From NCBI RefSeq assembly GCF_041929205.1, contig NZ_JBHFNT010000202.1: a stretch of DNA of 64,000 bases; one strand, 5' to 3'. The notes under the pieces were generated by a model that saw only the letters and a program-made list of their open reading frames with translations, ran no database searches and had not been told where the DNA came from. The stretch comes from Floridanema evergladense (GTDB lineage Bacteria; Cyanobacteriota; Cyanobacteriia; Cyanobacteriales; Aerosakkonemataceae). Position 1 is the stretch's first letter, and every line of letters begins with the position of its first letter. Shown here in pieces: positions 43,687 through 52,668 of the stretch. The translations under genes were made by a program, and so were the position numbers.

Positions 43687-44244
43687 TTAAAAAGGAATAT
43701 CATCCACATCTGGTTGATTTACTGGTGTAGTAGGTTTTGATGTAGTTGTGGTAGTAACAGTCGGCAGAGGTTCATCATCTACATCTACTTCGGGAATAGT
43801 AGTATTTCTCGCAGGCGCAGTTGCCACAGATCTGTTACTTGTAGTTGCTACATTGCCAGAATGATAAGAATCTTGATTACTATTTGTAGCTTGGTTTCTA
43901 GCAGCTGGTGTTGCTGTTGTCGTTGCAGCAAAACTTTCACTAGCATTTAAATAATGTACTTTTTGGGCAGTTAATTCGGCGCGTTTTTCTTTGAAACCTT
44001 CTGGTTTACGTTCAAAGGTGATCATCCCCAAACGACCTTCAATAACTACTTGTAAACCTCGGTGACAACGTTCGTGAATTTCTGTGGCTAAGTTTCCCCA
44101 TCCGATTACTTTTAAGTTAGCTGGAGGATCTTCCGGTTTGAAACCGGGAAACTGTACCAACATCTCAGCAACAGCGAGGTTATCAGGTGTATATCGCAGT
44201 TGAGGATCTTGTACGACCTCAGCCATTAAAATGCAGCTGTTCAT
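43687..44244 (-). CDS. ssb: Single-stranded DNA-binding protein
   Basis: 185 residues. N-terminal OB fold (MNSCILMAEVVQDPQLRYTPDNLAVAEMLVQF, LKVIGWGNLATEIHERCHRGLQVVIEGRLG), a long Thr/Asn/Ala-rich flexible linker (about 110-178), and the acidic tail ending DVDDIPF that recruits partner proteins. The OB part differs from E. coli SSB in having a FERKPEGFKEKRAELTAQKVHYL segment seen in cyanobacterial proteins. It binds single-stranded DNA in replication and repair. The protein ends at 43687 next to TACCCACTACC repeats. Confidence 0.9.
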   Translation of the reverse strand: MNSCILMAEVVQDPQLRYTPDNLAVAEMLVQFPGFKPEDPPANLKVIGWGNLATEIHERCHRGLQVVIEGRLGMITFERKPEGFKEKRAELTAQKVHYLNASESFAATTTATPAARNQATNSNQDSYHSGNVATTSNRSVATAPARNTTIPEVDVDDEPLPTVTTTTTSKPTTPVNQPDVDDIPF

Positions 44245-44373
44245 AAATAATTTTTGAGTGATGATTGTTTACTTTTGTCCGCATTATTCTTATTTTACAA
44301 CTTTATTTTGTAATTGGTAATTAGTAATTGTTAATTCGCCCAATTTTTTACCAACTACCAATTACAAAATTAA

Positions 44374-46938
44374 CTATTGAATTGCTTGTTCTCGTTGTTC
44401 TTGCTCGACAAAGTTCTGCACTTTAGTGCGGTATTCTTTTAAGGTGCGATCGACCCAAGCCCGATCGTTACTGTTCACGAAAATATGCACTAATGGTTCG
44501 CCAGCATCGGGTAAAAGTAACACCCAGCTATCATCAGTTAAAGAGCAAATTTTCACCCCATCAATTAATTCTAAAGAATCGGCAGGATGGGTTTCTACCA
44601 AATAGCGCATTAATGCACCTTTAACTGTCCAAGGGCAACGCACGGTTTGGCTTTTATGGTAAACTGTTGGCAATTCTTCCCGAATTGCGCCGAGCGATCG
44701 CTCTTGAATTGTTAACATTTCAATCAACTTCGCAATGCAGAACATCGCATCAAATCCCGGATGCAACTGTGGGAAAATAAATCCCATTTCTGCCGAACCA
44801 CCTAACACTACATGAGCATTAGTTTGACAAGCTTCCATTAACGCACTCGGATTAGCTTTAGTCCGAATTACTTTGCCATCATGTCTGCGGGCAATTAATT
44901 CCACCGCACTCGAAGTATCAACCGGAACTACTACCGTTCCTCTCGGATTAGCTGTCAAAATCATGTCTACCATTAAGGCGGTTAGCATTTCCCCGCGAAT
45001 TGGTGCCCCAGTTTCATCAACTAAAATTAACTGTTCCCCGTTGCCAGATACTTGAACTCCAAAATTGGCTTTTAATGCTTCTACCACATGACCAAGTTGA
45101 TGCAATAAAGCCTCTCTTTCCACTGCGGAAACAGCTGTTTGATTCAAGGAAGCATTTAATACTACTGCATCGCAACCAAACTTAGCTAATAATTGTGGCA
45201 AAACTGCCCCAGAAACCGCATAAACATAGTCAATTACTACTTTAGAATTGCTATGACGAATTGCTTGAGTTGTCAGGTGTTTTTCAAAACTAGTGCTGTA
45301 AATATCCATCACCTGACTTGGATAAGCCATATTGCCAATTTCATCAATTTGGGCACGACGTAAATCTTCCTTAAAATAAGCTCCTTCAATTTTCTTTTCT
45401 TGGGATTTGGAAATGTTAATTCCTTTCAAATCTAAGAACTCAATCAAAATATGATCGGGCCGTTCGGGATGGATTCTAATATGAACTCCGCCGACGACTG
45501 GCAAGGTAGAAATTACGGTGCGAGTAATGGGAATCGCTGTTGCTTCTAAGTTTTGTACGTGAACTCCCACTGACATTAAACCCGCAATAAAGGAACGAGA
45601 AACCATGCGGGAAATGCTGCGTTGATCGCGGGAAACGGCTACTTGTGCCCCAGGTTTTAAGGTGGAACCGTAAGCTGCACCTATTTTGACGGCAAATTCT
45701 GGCGTAATATCAATATTTGCTAATCCTGAAACGCCTCTTTGAGCAAATAAATTCCGGGTGGCTCTTTGTCCCCAAATTAAGTTAATGTTCAAGGTAGCGC
45801 CGGATTCAATTTGTTTGCTGGGCCAAACCCGAACACCTGGATTAACTAAGCTTTCTTCTCCGACGGTGGACAGGGAACCGACGACTGCACCTTCTAGAAC
45901 TTGGGCGCGTCGATCGACTCTTGTCCCTCTGGCAAGTACGCAAGCACTCAGTTGCGCTTCATCTCCAACTATCGCCCCATTCCAAATTATTGGGCGTTTT
46001 AAGTTGGCTTCTGCACCAATGGTTACTTTGTCGCCAATGACAGTTCCGGCTTCTATTTGTACTCTCGGTCCGATGCGGCTATTGTCTCCGATTAAAACTG
46101 GTGCTTCAATTTCAGCCGTAGGGTCAATGTAGGTATTTTGCCCGATCCAAATTCCTGATTCTCCGATGTATGACGGTCGTGTTAGCGTGGCAGAACCGTA
46201 TCGTTCTCCGTAAGCTATATCTAATTTAACTTTGCCGCATAATCCATCATATTGGGCTTCTCGATAAGCATCTAAGTGACCGACATCGCACCAGTAACCT
46301 TCGGCAATATAGCCATACATTGGTATGCCTTTATCTAACAACAAAGGAAATAAATCTTTGGAAAAGTCGCTTTCTTGGTTAGCTGGTAAAAAGTCTAAAA
46401 CTTCTGGTTCTAGAATGTAAATACCTGTGTTAACTGTATCGGAAAAAATCTCGCTGGTAGAGGGTTTTTCTAAAAATCGTTTGATATGTCCTTCTTCGTC
46501 GGTAATTACTACTCCAAATTCGATCGGATTCGGCACGCGAGTGAGGATTATAGTAGCTTTTGATTGATTCCTTTTATGATAGTGAATGGCGGCGCTTAAG
46601 TCAAAGTCGGTAATACAATCACCGCTAATTACTAAAAATGTTTTATCCAAAAGTTCGGCAATATTTTTGACACATCCTGCCGTTCCTAAAGGCTGGTCTT
46701 CCTCCACAGCGTAGGTCATTTGTACGCCAAAATCACTGCCGTCATGAAAGTAATCGCGAATTACATCTGGTAAGTAATGTAAGGTAGCGATTACTTCGGT
46801 AATTCGATGTCTTTTTAATAAGTTGATTATATGTTCTGCGATCGGTCTATTTAGTATAGGAACCATTGGTTTGGGAAGATCGCAGGTTAGCGGTCTTAAT
46901 CTTGTTCCCGATCCGCCAGCCATCAGCACTGCCCGCAT
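44374..46938 (-). CDS. Mannose-1-phosphate guanylyltransferase / phosphohexomutase-like fusion
   Basis: 854 residues in three parts. 1 to about 235: nucleotidyltransferase with MRAVLMAGGSGTRLRPLTCDLPKPMVPI, GDCITDFDLS and CDVGHLDAYREAQYD. About 250-370: left-handed beta-helix hexapeptides (IGENTYIDPTAEI-like). About 385-840: alpha-phosphohexomutase-like domains starting GAAYGSTLKPGAQVAVSRDQRS. The TASHNP-type phosphoserine loop is not seen; RIHPERPDHILIEFLDLKG takes its place. So the first domain likely makes GDP-mannose (or another NDP-sugar) and the last part may be regulatory or degenerate. It could feed the GDP-mannose dehydratase at 37326-38315. The whole arrangement is conserved in cyanobacteria as I recall. 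Confidence 0.88.
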   Translation of the reverse strand: MRAVLMAGGSGTRLRPLTCDLPKPMVPILNRPIAEHIINLLKRHRITEVIATLHYLPDVIRDYFHDGSDFGVQMTYAVEEDQPLGTAGCVKNIAELLDKTFLVISGDCITDFDLSAAIHYHKRNQSKATIILTRVPNPIEFGVVITDEEGHIKRFLEKPSTSEIFSDTVNTGIYILEPEVLDFLPANQESDFSKDLFPLLLDKGIPMYGYIAEGYWCDVGHLDAYREAQYDGLCGKVKLDIAYGERYGSATLTRPSYIGESGIWIGQNTYIDPTAEIEAPVLIGDNSRIGPRVQIEAGTVIGDKVTIGAEANLKRPIIWNGAIVGDEAQLSACVLARGTRVDRRAQVLEGAVVGSLSTVGEESLVNPGVRVWPSKQIESGATLNINLIWGQRATRNLFAQRGVSGLANIDITPEFAVKIGAAYGSTLKPGAQVAVSRDQRSISRMVSRSFIAGLMSVGVHVQNLEATAIPITRTVISTLPVVGGVHIRIHPERPDHILIEFLDLKGINISKSQEKKIEGAYFKEDLRRAQIDEIGNMAYPSQVMDIYSTSFEKHLTTQAIRHSNSKVVIDYVYAVSGAVLPQLLAKFGCDAVVLNASLNQTAVSAVEREALLHQLGHVVEALKANFGVQVSGNGEQLILVDETGAPIRGEMLTALMVDMILTANPRGTVVVPVDTSSAVELIARRHDGKVIRTKANPSALMEACQTNAHVVLGGSAEMGFIFPQLHPGFDAMFCIAKLIEMLTIQERSLGAIREELPTVYHKSQTVRCPWTVKGALMRYLVETHPADSLELIDGVKICSLTDDSWVLLLPDAGEPLVHIFVNSNDRAWVDRTLKEYRTKVQNFVEQEQREQAIQ

Positions 46939-47565
46939 AAGTCCTCCTATTTTATCTTCTTAATTACTGTTTAGATTAGGGCGGGCTTAGTGATAGTTAG
47001 GTTTCCCAATCAAAGTTTGATTCACTTTGCCCCTGATATTTTGTTTCAAATCTTACGGTTAGGTCAGTAATTACATCATACTATTAGACAAGTTTAACTA
47101 ATTTTTTCACTCTTGGTTTAACTGCGATCGAGTCTTTTTGCTCATTTGTAACAAATTAATAAAATCACCTCTCTGTTTAGTTAGCTTGTCCCGACCTAAT
47201 TTTGGGCAGGTAGCTTTTTATAATCTTGCCGCAGGAATATTATTAACTTTAGCTGAGATGTTCAGCTTGGTTGTGAGTTTTGAACTAACAAAACTTAGCT
47301 AAAGCAATTCTAAGTTTAGTTAGGATCGTAATCTTTATTATGTAACTGCTTGCCGGACAGACAGTTTTTGTTAAACATTTTTTAGCAAATTAGTTAATTT
47401 GCCAGAACGATCGTTAAAGCTGATTTAATCAGCTAAATTATATTTCATGATTTGGCTCTAATTAGATCGAGGTCGTCAGCCAATTATCCAATCTGTTATT
47501 CTGGGTAAAGAACGCTACTTTCAGAGGCAGAAATTAAGATATAAGTAGGGTCGTTAGGAGATTTT
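46939..47565. other. Divergent intergenic region with palindromes
   Basis: 627 AT-rich bases between the guanylyltransferase and the small membrane protein gene. No gene or known RNA is recognised. Three close palindromes lie at 47385-47434 (separate entry). Confidence 0.5.
47385..47434. promoter_or_regulatory. Cluster of three perfect palindromes, possible operator
   Basis: GCAAATTA-GT-TAATTTGC (47385-47402), AACGATCGTT (47406-47415) and AGCTGATT-T-AATCAGCT (47418-47434) follow one another within 50 bases, 130 bases upstream of the gene at 47566. They could be binding sites for dimeric regulators; function is inferred only. Confidence 0.4.
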
Positions 47566-47754
47566 ATGGGTAATTTAATTCTTTTAGTATTGGCAGTGGT
47601 TTACGTGGGAGGCGTTTGGAAGTTTTGGACTGGTTTTGAGAGGACAAACTTCCAACGCAGTTTGCCGACTCGCATCTCTTTAGCCTTATTGTGGCCTGTG
47701 TTATTGGTGAATAAGTCTTTTCGCCGCAATTTTACGAAAGCCCTTAAAGGTTAA
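47566..47754 (+). CDS. Small membrane protein, conserved hypothetical
   Basis: 62 residues, ATG with AGGAG five bases upstream, a strong ribosome site. One hydrophobic N-terminal helix (NLILLVLAVVYVGGVWKFW) and a second shorter one (ISLALLWPVLLV), with a basic tail (NKSFRRNFTKALKG). I recognise the type as a small cyanobacterial membrane protein of unknown function. It lies 14 bases before cobK on the same strand. Confidence 0.7.
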   Translation: MGNLILLVLAVVYVGGVWKFWTGFERTNFQRSLPTRISLALLWPVLLVNKSFRRNFTKALKG

Positions 47755-47768
47755 CAGAGAGTCAGCTG

Positions 47769-48587
47769 TTGCAGAAGGAATCAGAAACTCAAACTAGGAT
47801 CTGGTTAATTGGTGGCACTGGAGAAAGTGCTAAATTAGCAATAGCGTTGCTGCAAATTGAGCTGCCTTTGGTAATTTCTGTAACTACCGAAAATGCCCGA
47901 TCGCTCTATCCAAATTCGTCTTTGTTGCAAGTTTGGGTAGGGCGTTTCAATTTATACCAAATCGAGCAATTTTTAACTCAACAAAATATCATTGCGGTTT
48001 TGGATGCTTCTCATCCTTATGCGGTGGAAATTTCCCAAAATGCGATCGCCGCTTGCGCTCAAAAAGATATTCCTTATTTGCGTTTTGAACGCCCCAGGTG
48101 GGAGGTGGGGAAATGGGGAGATGGGGAGATGGGGGGACGGTTGATTTATTTGGATAGTTTTGAGAGGTTAGTAGCTGGTGAATATTTAACAGGACAAAGG
48201 GTGCTTTTAACTGTTGGTTATAAAGTTTTGCCTTTGTTTAGAGATTGGCATGAGCGATCGACTTTATTCGCCAGAGTTTTACCTGCTACTACTTCTATTG
48301 AAGCAGCTTTAGCAGCTGGTTTTACACAAGATAAATTATTTGCTATGCGTCCGCCAATTCCCATTAATTTAGAAAGAGAACTTTGGCAACATTGGCAAAT
48401 TTCAATGGTAGTAACTAAAGCTTCCGGTGCGCCTGGAGGAGAGGATATTAAACGGCAATTATCAGCAGAATTAGGAGTTAGTTTGGTAATTATTGAACCG
48501 CCAATTATGGATTATCCTCAAGTTACTAGTGATTTGGAGGAAGCGATCGCATTTTGTCAGCAACAGTTTGGAAGTCAAAATGTTTAG
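47769..48587 (+). CDS. cobK: Precorrin-6A reductase (CobK/CbiJ)
   Basis: 272 residues with a TTG start; there is no ATG before the conserved IWLIGGTGESAKLAIAL dinucleotide-binding motif. Other family marks: AVLDASHPYAVEISQNAIAAC, VLLTVGYKVLPLF, FARVLPATTSIEAALAAGF, AMRPPIPINLERELW and VVTKASGAPGGEDIKRQLSAEL. It reduces precorrin-6A in cobalamin synthesis. Residues about 110-122 (VGKWGDGEMGG) are coded by GGGGAGAT-type repeats that are intergenic elsewhere in the window; they seem to be an in-frame insertion after the RFERP strand. Second gene of a likely three-gene operon (47566-49025). Confidence 0.9.
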   Translation: MQKESETQTRIWLIGGTGESAKLAIALLQIELPLVISVTTENARSLYPNSSLLQVWVGRFNLYQIEQFLTQQNIIAVLDASHPYAVEISQNAIAACAQKDIPYLRFERPRWEVGKWGDGEMGGRLIYLDSFERLVAGEYLTGQRVLLTVGYKVLPLFRDWHERSTLFARVLPATTSIEAALAAGFTQDKLFAMRPPIPINLERELWQHWQISMVVTKASGAPGGEDIKRQLSAELGVSLVIIEPPIMDYPQVTSDLEEAIAFCQQQFGSQNV

Positions 48588-48599
48588 GATTCACAAGCA

Positions 48600-49025
48600 A
48601 TGGAAGAATTACTCACATTAAAACAATTGTTGCATCAGGGCAAAATATCCGAAGCTCTGCTAATTGTAGAAGAATTAGAAGAAATGAGTAAATCTGATAA
48701 ACTCAACAAAATTTTTAGCTTTGGTATTATCTTATTATTGCATTTAATCAAACAATCTGCGGAAAAGCGTACTACTAAATCTTGGGATACTTCGATACTT
48801 AATTCAGTCAAGCAAATTCAACGCACTAATAAGCGACACAAAGCAAAAGGCAATTATTTAACTGAAGAAGAGTTATTAGAAACTCTAGAAGATGCTTATG
48901 ATTCAGCTTTAAGAGATGCAGCAATAGAAGCTTTTGAAGGACGTTATGAAGCTGAAGAAATTGGGGAAATGGTGAATCGAGAAGAGATTATTAGAAAGGC
49001 AATGGATTTGATTTTAGTGGACTAG
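48600..49025 (+). CDS. DUF29-like protein
   Basis: 141 residues, all helical: MEELLTLKQLLHQGKISEALLIVEELEEMSKSDK, then FGIILLLHLIKQSAEKRTTKSWDTSILNSVKQIQRTNKR, then an acidic C-terminal half (EELLETLEDAYDSALRDAAIEAFEGRYEAEEI). The LLLHLIK...R-T-x-S-W segment is reminiscent of DUF29 proteins, common in cyanobacteria, function unknown. It follows cobK by 12 bases. A perfect hairpin ends the transcript. Confidence 0.7.
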   Translation: MEELLTLKQLLHQGKISEALLIVEELEEMSKSDKLNKIFSFGIILLLHLIKQSAEKRTTKSWDTSILNSVKQIQRTNKRHKAKGNYLTEEELLETLEDAYDSALRDAAIEAFEGRYEAEEIGEMVNREEIIRKAMDLILVD

Positions 49026-49056
49026 ATCCCCGACTTCTTGAAGAAGTCGGGGATCT
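49024..49056. terminator. Perfect 16-bp hairpin, bidirectional terminator
   Basis: AGATCCCCGACTTCTT (49024-49039) pairs perfectly with AAGAAGTCGGGGATCT (49041-49056) around one G. It lies between convergent stop codons (49025 and 49067). The core is also a frequent dispersed cyanobacterial palindrome. Confidence 0.75.
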
Positions 49057-49066
49057 GGGTAGCTAA

Positions 49067-50665
49067 TTAAAGTGCGATCGCCATTCCATCAGCACGAGGT
49101 TCCGAACCTGCAATAAACACATCTTCTTGACGTAAAATAATTTGACCTTTGCCAAACAAAGATGTATTTTTAGTTACTCGCACTTCATGACCTTTTGCTA
49201 ATAATAATTCAGCTACTTTTGGCGAAACATTTTCTTCTAATAACACTCTATTTCCAGCTACAAAAAACCAACGTGGCGCATCTAAAGCAGCTTGGGGATT
49301 CATTCCATAATCCACCATATTTAATATTACTTGTAAATGCCCTTGGGGTTGCATTGGCCCTCCCATAACTCCAAAGGGGCCTAATGGTCGATCGCCTTTT
49401 GTTAAAAATCCGGGGATAATAGTATGAAATGGGCGTTTTTCTGGGGCAATTTGGTTAGGATGTCCAGCTTCTAAAGTAAAACCCAATCCGCGATTATGCA
49501 AAGCAATTCCCGTTTCAGGTATCAATATTCCACTACCAAAACCCTCAAAATTAGATTGAATAAAAGAAACCATTAATTCCCCATCTGCTGCTGCTAAATA
49601 AACCGTTCCACCTTTAGGAAGTCCAGGTTCAGCAAGAAAAATCGCAGTATCATTAATTAAATTTCGCCGTTCAGTAGCGTAAGTTTTATCTAGCAAATGT
49701 TCTGCTGCAACTGTCATAAATCTGATATCAGCGACGTGACGATGAACATCAGCAAATGCCAATTTCATCGCTTCAATTTGTAAATGATAACTCTCCACAG
49801 ATTCACGGGGATATTTGGCAAGATCAAAACCTTCTAAAATATTTAATGCCATTAAAGTGGCGATTCCTTGTCCGTTGGGGGGAATTTCCCAAACTGTTAA
49901 ATCTCGATAGTTTGTAGAAATTGGTTCTACCCAATCTGCTTGGTGATTGGCGAAATCTTCTGTTGTTAAAAACCCGCCTGTATCTTCAGCAAAGTTAGCG
50001 ATTTTTTGGGCAATTTCTCCATTGTAAAAGCTTTCGCCGCCAGAAGTTGCGATCGCCCTCAAAGTCTTTCCATGCGCTTCACTTACCCAAATTTCCCCCG
50101 CTTTCGGTGCGCGATTTTTGGGAAAAAAGACTTGTTTAAAATGTTGAAATTCAGGATTATTTAAAGGTAAAAATATCCTTTCCGCACCTTGCCAAGCTTG
50201 TGCAGTTACCGGAGACACCGGAAAACCATTTTCAGCATAGCGAATTGCCGGAGAAAATAACTGTTCAAAAGGCAATTTTCCCCAACGTTCCCATAAGTTT
50301 CGCCAAGCAGAAACCGCGCCGGGAACTGTTACAGGCAACCATCCATTTGAGGGAATTTCTGTTAGGTTTGTAAATGCTGCTAAAGGTAGAGATTTAGCGC
50401 TTTTTCCTGAAGCATTTAACCCATGTAATTTGCCATCCCAAACTATTGCAAAAGCATCGGAACCTATGCCATTAGAGGTGGGTTCAACTACGGTGAGTGC
50501 GATCGCCATTGCTACAGCTGCATCTACCGCATTTCCCCCAGCTAATAACATTTCTATTCCTGCTAAAGTTGCGAGGTTTTGACTCGTCGCCACTGCACCC
50601 CACTTTCCCATTATTACTTTTCTTTGTGATGGATAAGGGTAGTTTGTTAAATTTCCTAACTGCAT
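49067..50665 (-). CDS. ggt: Gamma-glutamyltransferase
   Basis: 532 residues. Ntn-hydrolase of the GGT family: TSQNLATLAGIEMLLAGGNAVDAAVAMAIALTVVEPTSNGIGSDAFAIVW at the N-terminus, and the autoprocessing site at the Thr of GGTVYLAAADGELMVSFIQSNFEGFGSGI (about 347). FHTIIPGFL and GVMGGPMQPQGHLQVILNMVDYG follow, then APRWFF. It cleaves gamma-glutamyl bonds of glutathione and related peptides. No signal peptide is evident, unlike periplasmic E. coli Ggt. It ends with an MAIAL tail. Divergent from the HDAC-like gene at 50736. Confidence 0.92.
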   Translation of the reverse strand: MQLGNLTNYPYPSQRKVIMGKWGAVATSQNLATLAGIEMLLAGGNAVDAAVAMAIALTVVEPTSNGIGSDAFAIVWDGKLHGLNASGKSAKSLPLAAFTNLTEIPSNGWLPVTVPGAVSAWRNLWERWGKLPFEQLFSPAIRYAENGFPVSPVTAQAWQGAERIFLPLNNPEFQHFKQVFFPKNRAPKAGEIWVSEAHGKTLRAIATSGGESFYNGEIAQKIANFAEDTGGFLTTEDFANHQADWVEPISTNYRDLTVWEIPPNGQGIATLMALNILEGFDLAKYPRESVESYHLQIEAMKLAFADVHRHVADIRFMTVAAEHLLDKTYATERRNLINDTAIFLAEPGLPKGGTVYLAAADGELMVSFIQSNFEGFGSGILIPETGIALHNRGLGFTLEAGHPNQIAPEKRPFHTIIPGFLTKGDRPLGPFGVMGGPMQPQGHLQVILNMVDYGMNPQAALDAPRWFFVAGNRVLLEENVSPKVAELLLAKGHEVRVTKNTSLFGKGQIILRQEDVFIAGSEPRADGMAIAL

Positions 50666-50735
50666 AACTTTCTAATTGTAAAATTGAAGAATCAAGTATC
50701 AACGATTTGCTGTTAAGTATAAACAAATTTCAACT

Positions 50736-51653
50736 ATGGTGACTATCATTTATTCAGACGAGTTTTTGCGCCACGACACGGGAGAACGACATCCAGAGAA
50801 AGCAGAAAGATTGAGAGCAATTGTATCTTTACTCAAAAGTATTTCTTGGGCCGATCGACTAAAATGGCGATCGCCAACTCCCGTCAATCAAACATCTTTA
50901 ATCCCGCTTCTCCAACAAGTTCACACAGCAGAATATATTCAAAAAGTTGCCCAATTAGCTAAACAAGGTGGCGGCGATTTTTATTCAGATACCATTGTTT
51001 CTCCTGATAGTTATGATGTCGCTTTGTTAGCAGTAAATGCTTGGTTAGATGGTGTTCAACAAGTGCTAATAACTGAAGAACCAACCTTTGTTTTATCTCG
51101 TCCTCCCGGACATCATGCTTTAGCGGATACTGGCATGGGATTTTGTTTATTTGCCAATGCTGCACTTGCCGCTTACTATGCTTTAGAACAACCAAAAATT
51201 AACCGAGTAGCTATTTTAGATTGGGATGTTCATCACGGTAATGGTACACAAGCAATTGTAGAAAACCATCCCCAAATAGCTTATTGTTCCTTGCATCAAT
51301 CACCTTTCTATCCTTTTACTGGTAGAGAAGACGAACATGGCACACATAACAATGTTTTAAATCTGCGATTTTCAGCAGGAAGTACTTTCGCTGATTATCA
51401 ACCGAGATTTGAACGAGAAGTTATGCCATTTCTTAGCAATTTTCAGCCAGATTTATTGATAGTCAGTGCTGGTTATGATGCTAATCAAGCTGATTCTTTG
51501 GGATGGATAAATCTACAACCTCAAGATTATGGTGTATTCACCAATTATTGTTTGCAATTAACCAGACGAATCTTATTTGGTTTGGAAGGTGGTTATGAAC
51601 TTTCTAGTCTTGCTAAATCGGTAGCTGCAACTATTGAAACTTGTCTGAGTTAA
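50736..51653 (+). CDS. Histone-deacetylase-like (AcuC/HDAC family) amidohydrolase
   Basis: 305 residues. Zinc-hydrolase marks: HDTGERHPEKAERLRAI near the N-terminus, RPPGHHALADTGMGFCLFAN (the tandem His), VAILDWDVHHGNGTQ (Asp/His zinc ligands), and LIVSAGYDANQADSLGW (second Asp). Bacterial members deacetylate acetyl-lysine, polyamines or related amides. The substrate is not readable here. It converges with a small hypothetical gene at 51669. Confidence 0.92.
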   Translation: MVTIIYSDEFLRHDTGERHPEKAERLRAIVSLLKSISWADRLKWRSPTPVNQTSLIPLLQQVHTAEYIQKVAQLAKQGGGDFYSDTIVSPDSYDVALLAVNAWLDGVQQVLITEEPTFVLSRPPGHHALADTGMGFCLFANAALAAYYALEQPKINRVAILDWDVHHGNGTQAIVENHPQIAYCSLHQSPFYPFTGREDEHGTHNNVLNLRFSAGSTFADYQPRFEREVMPFLSNFQPDLLIVSAGYDANQADSLGWINLQPQDYGVFTNYCLQLTRRILFGLEGGYELSSLAKSVAATIETCLS

Positions 51654-51668
51654 CCTTACCTTTTGCTG

Positions 51669-51974
51669 CTATTTACCACCATAAAAGAAGGCAATTTCTT
51701 TGTCTTTCAAAGGCGCGAAACCTGCACCAATTAGCTTTTGGTTGAGTTCATCTTGGGGAATATGTTTTGCGCCAATTCTGACAATTCGCGATCGCATTGT
51801 ATTGCTAACTCCGCTACGTTGTCTCCCCGCTTCCAACGCCATAACTTGATTATAAAGATCTAATTTTTCGGCAGGAATGGGAGAACCATCAAAATCTATT
51901 CCTTTAGCAATAGCTTCATCGATCGCATCTGCACCTGTAGTGGTTTGTTGTTCTGGGGTAGTTTCAGGAGACAT
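51669..51974 (-). CDS. Conserved hypothetical protein
   Basis: 101 residues. A Thr/Gln-rich disordered start (MSPETTPEQQTTTGADAIDEAI) is followed by IDFDGSPIPAEKLDLYNQVMALEAGRQRSGVSNTMRSRIVRIGAKHIPQDELNQKLIGAGFAPLKDKEIAFFYGG. The second half looks like a small mixed alpha/beta domain. I do not recognise a named family. It is convergent with the HDAC-like gene and divergent from the uvsE operon. Confidence 0.7.
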   Translation of the reverse strand: MSPETTPEQQTTTGADAIDEAIAKGIDFDGSPIPAEKLDLYNQVMALEAGRQRSGVSNTMRSRIVRIGAKHIPQDELNQKLIGAGFAPLKDKEIAFFYGGK

Positions 51975-52101
51975 GAGAAAGTAGCAATTAACAACAGGAA
52001 TATTTTACCAGAATGGCGATCTCTATATTTCGGTTGATGTTTAATTCGTCTTTGTTAACACAATGTAACAAATAGAGGTGTAGCGAAACAGGAGCAAAAT
52101 T

Positions 52102-52317
52102 TTGGCAGACGAATTTAAAAAAGGCGACAAGGTAGAATGGAAGACTTCTCAAGGGAAAACTCAAGGGGAAGTGAAAGAAAAACTGACTTCACCAACAGAT
52201 ATTAAAAGTCATCATGTTGCTGCTTCTGAAGATAACCCAGAATACTTGGTAGAAAGCGATAAATCAGGGAAAGAAGCTGCACATAAACCCGAATCTCTGA
52301 AGAAAATTGAGGAATAA
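52102..52317 (+). CDS. DUF2945 (Tudor-like) small protein
   Basis: 71 residues with a TTG start supported by AGGAG seven bases upstream. The sequence FKKGDKVEWKTSQGKTQGEVKEKLTS, then EYLVESDKSGKEAAHKPESLKKI, matches the DUF2945 or hypervirulence-associated Tudor-like family of small beta-barrel proteins. First gene of a tight four-gene operon ending with uvsE: the next gene begins two bases after its stop. Function unknown. Confidence 0.85.
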   Translation: MADEFKKGDKVEWKTSQGKTQGEVKEKLTSPTDIKSHHVAASEDNPEYLVESDKSGKEAAHKPESLKKIEE

Positions 52318-52319
52318 AA

Positions 52320-52649
52320 ATGAGTAAGGACTCGCAAACCGTAATTGATGAATTTCAGCAAAACGTCAACATGACGGCGAAAGAAATGGAAAATTGGCTG
52401 AAAACAGATGAGTCAAAATCAGTCGGACAAAAAGACGGAGATAGCGAATCAATTGGACATGAGTCTGGTAGATATATTGTCGATATTTTGCAGAAAAAAG
52501 AAGCGAATTACACCGATGATGATATCTCCCAAATGCAGCGAGTTGTGAGTTACATCAAACGTCATTCCGCGCAAAAACCATCAAGTGATATTGAAGATTC
52601 TCGCTGGCGATATTCGCTGATGAATTGGGGACACGATCCGCTAAAATAA
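52320..52649 (+). CDS. DUF3140 protein
   Basis: 109 residues. TVIDEFQQNVNMTAKEMENWLKTDESKSVGQ, then GHESGRYIVDILQKKEANYTDDDISQMQRVVSYIKRHSAQKP and SRWRYSLMNWGHDPLK match the DUF3140 family, often encoded next to DUF2945. The ribosome site GAGGAAT overlaps the stop of the previous gene, so translation is probably coupled. Function unknown; a role in DNA or stress handling is only suggested by the downstream UV endonuclease. Confidence 0.85.
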   Translation: MSKDSQTVIDEFQQNVNMTAKEMENWLKTDESKSVGQKDGDSESIGHESGRYIVDILQKKEANYTDDDISQMQRVVSYIKRHSAQKPSSDIEDSRWRYSLMNWGHDPLK

Positions 52650-52668
52650 GTAAGGGAGTTGAATAAAA

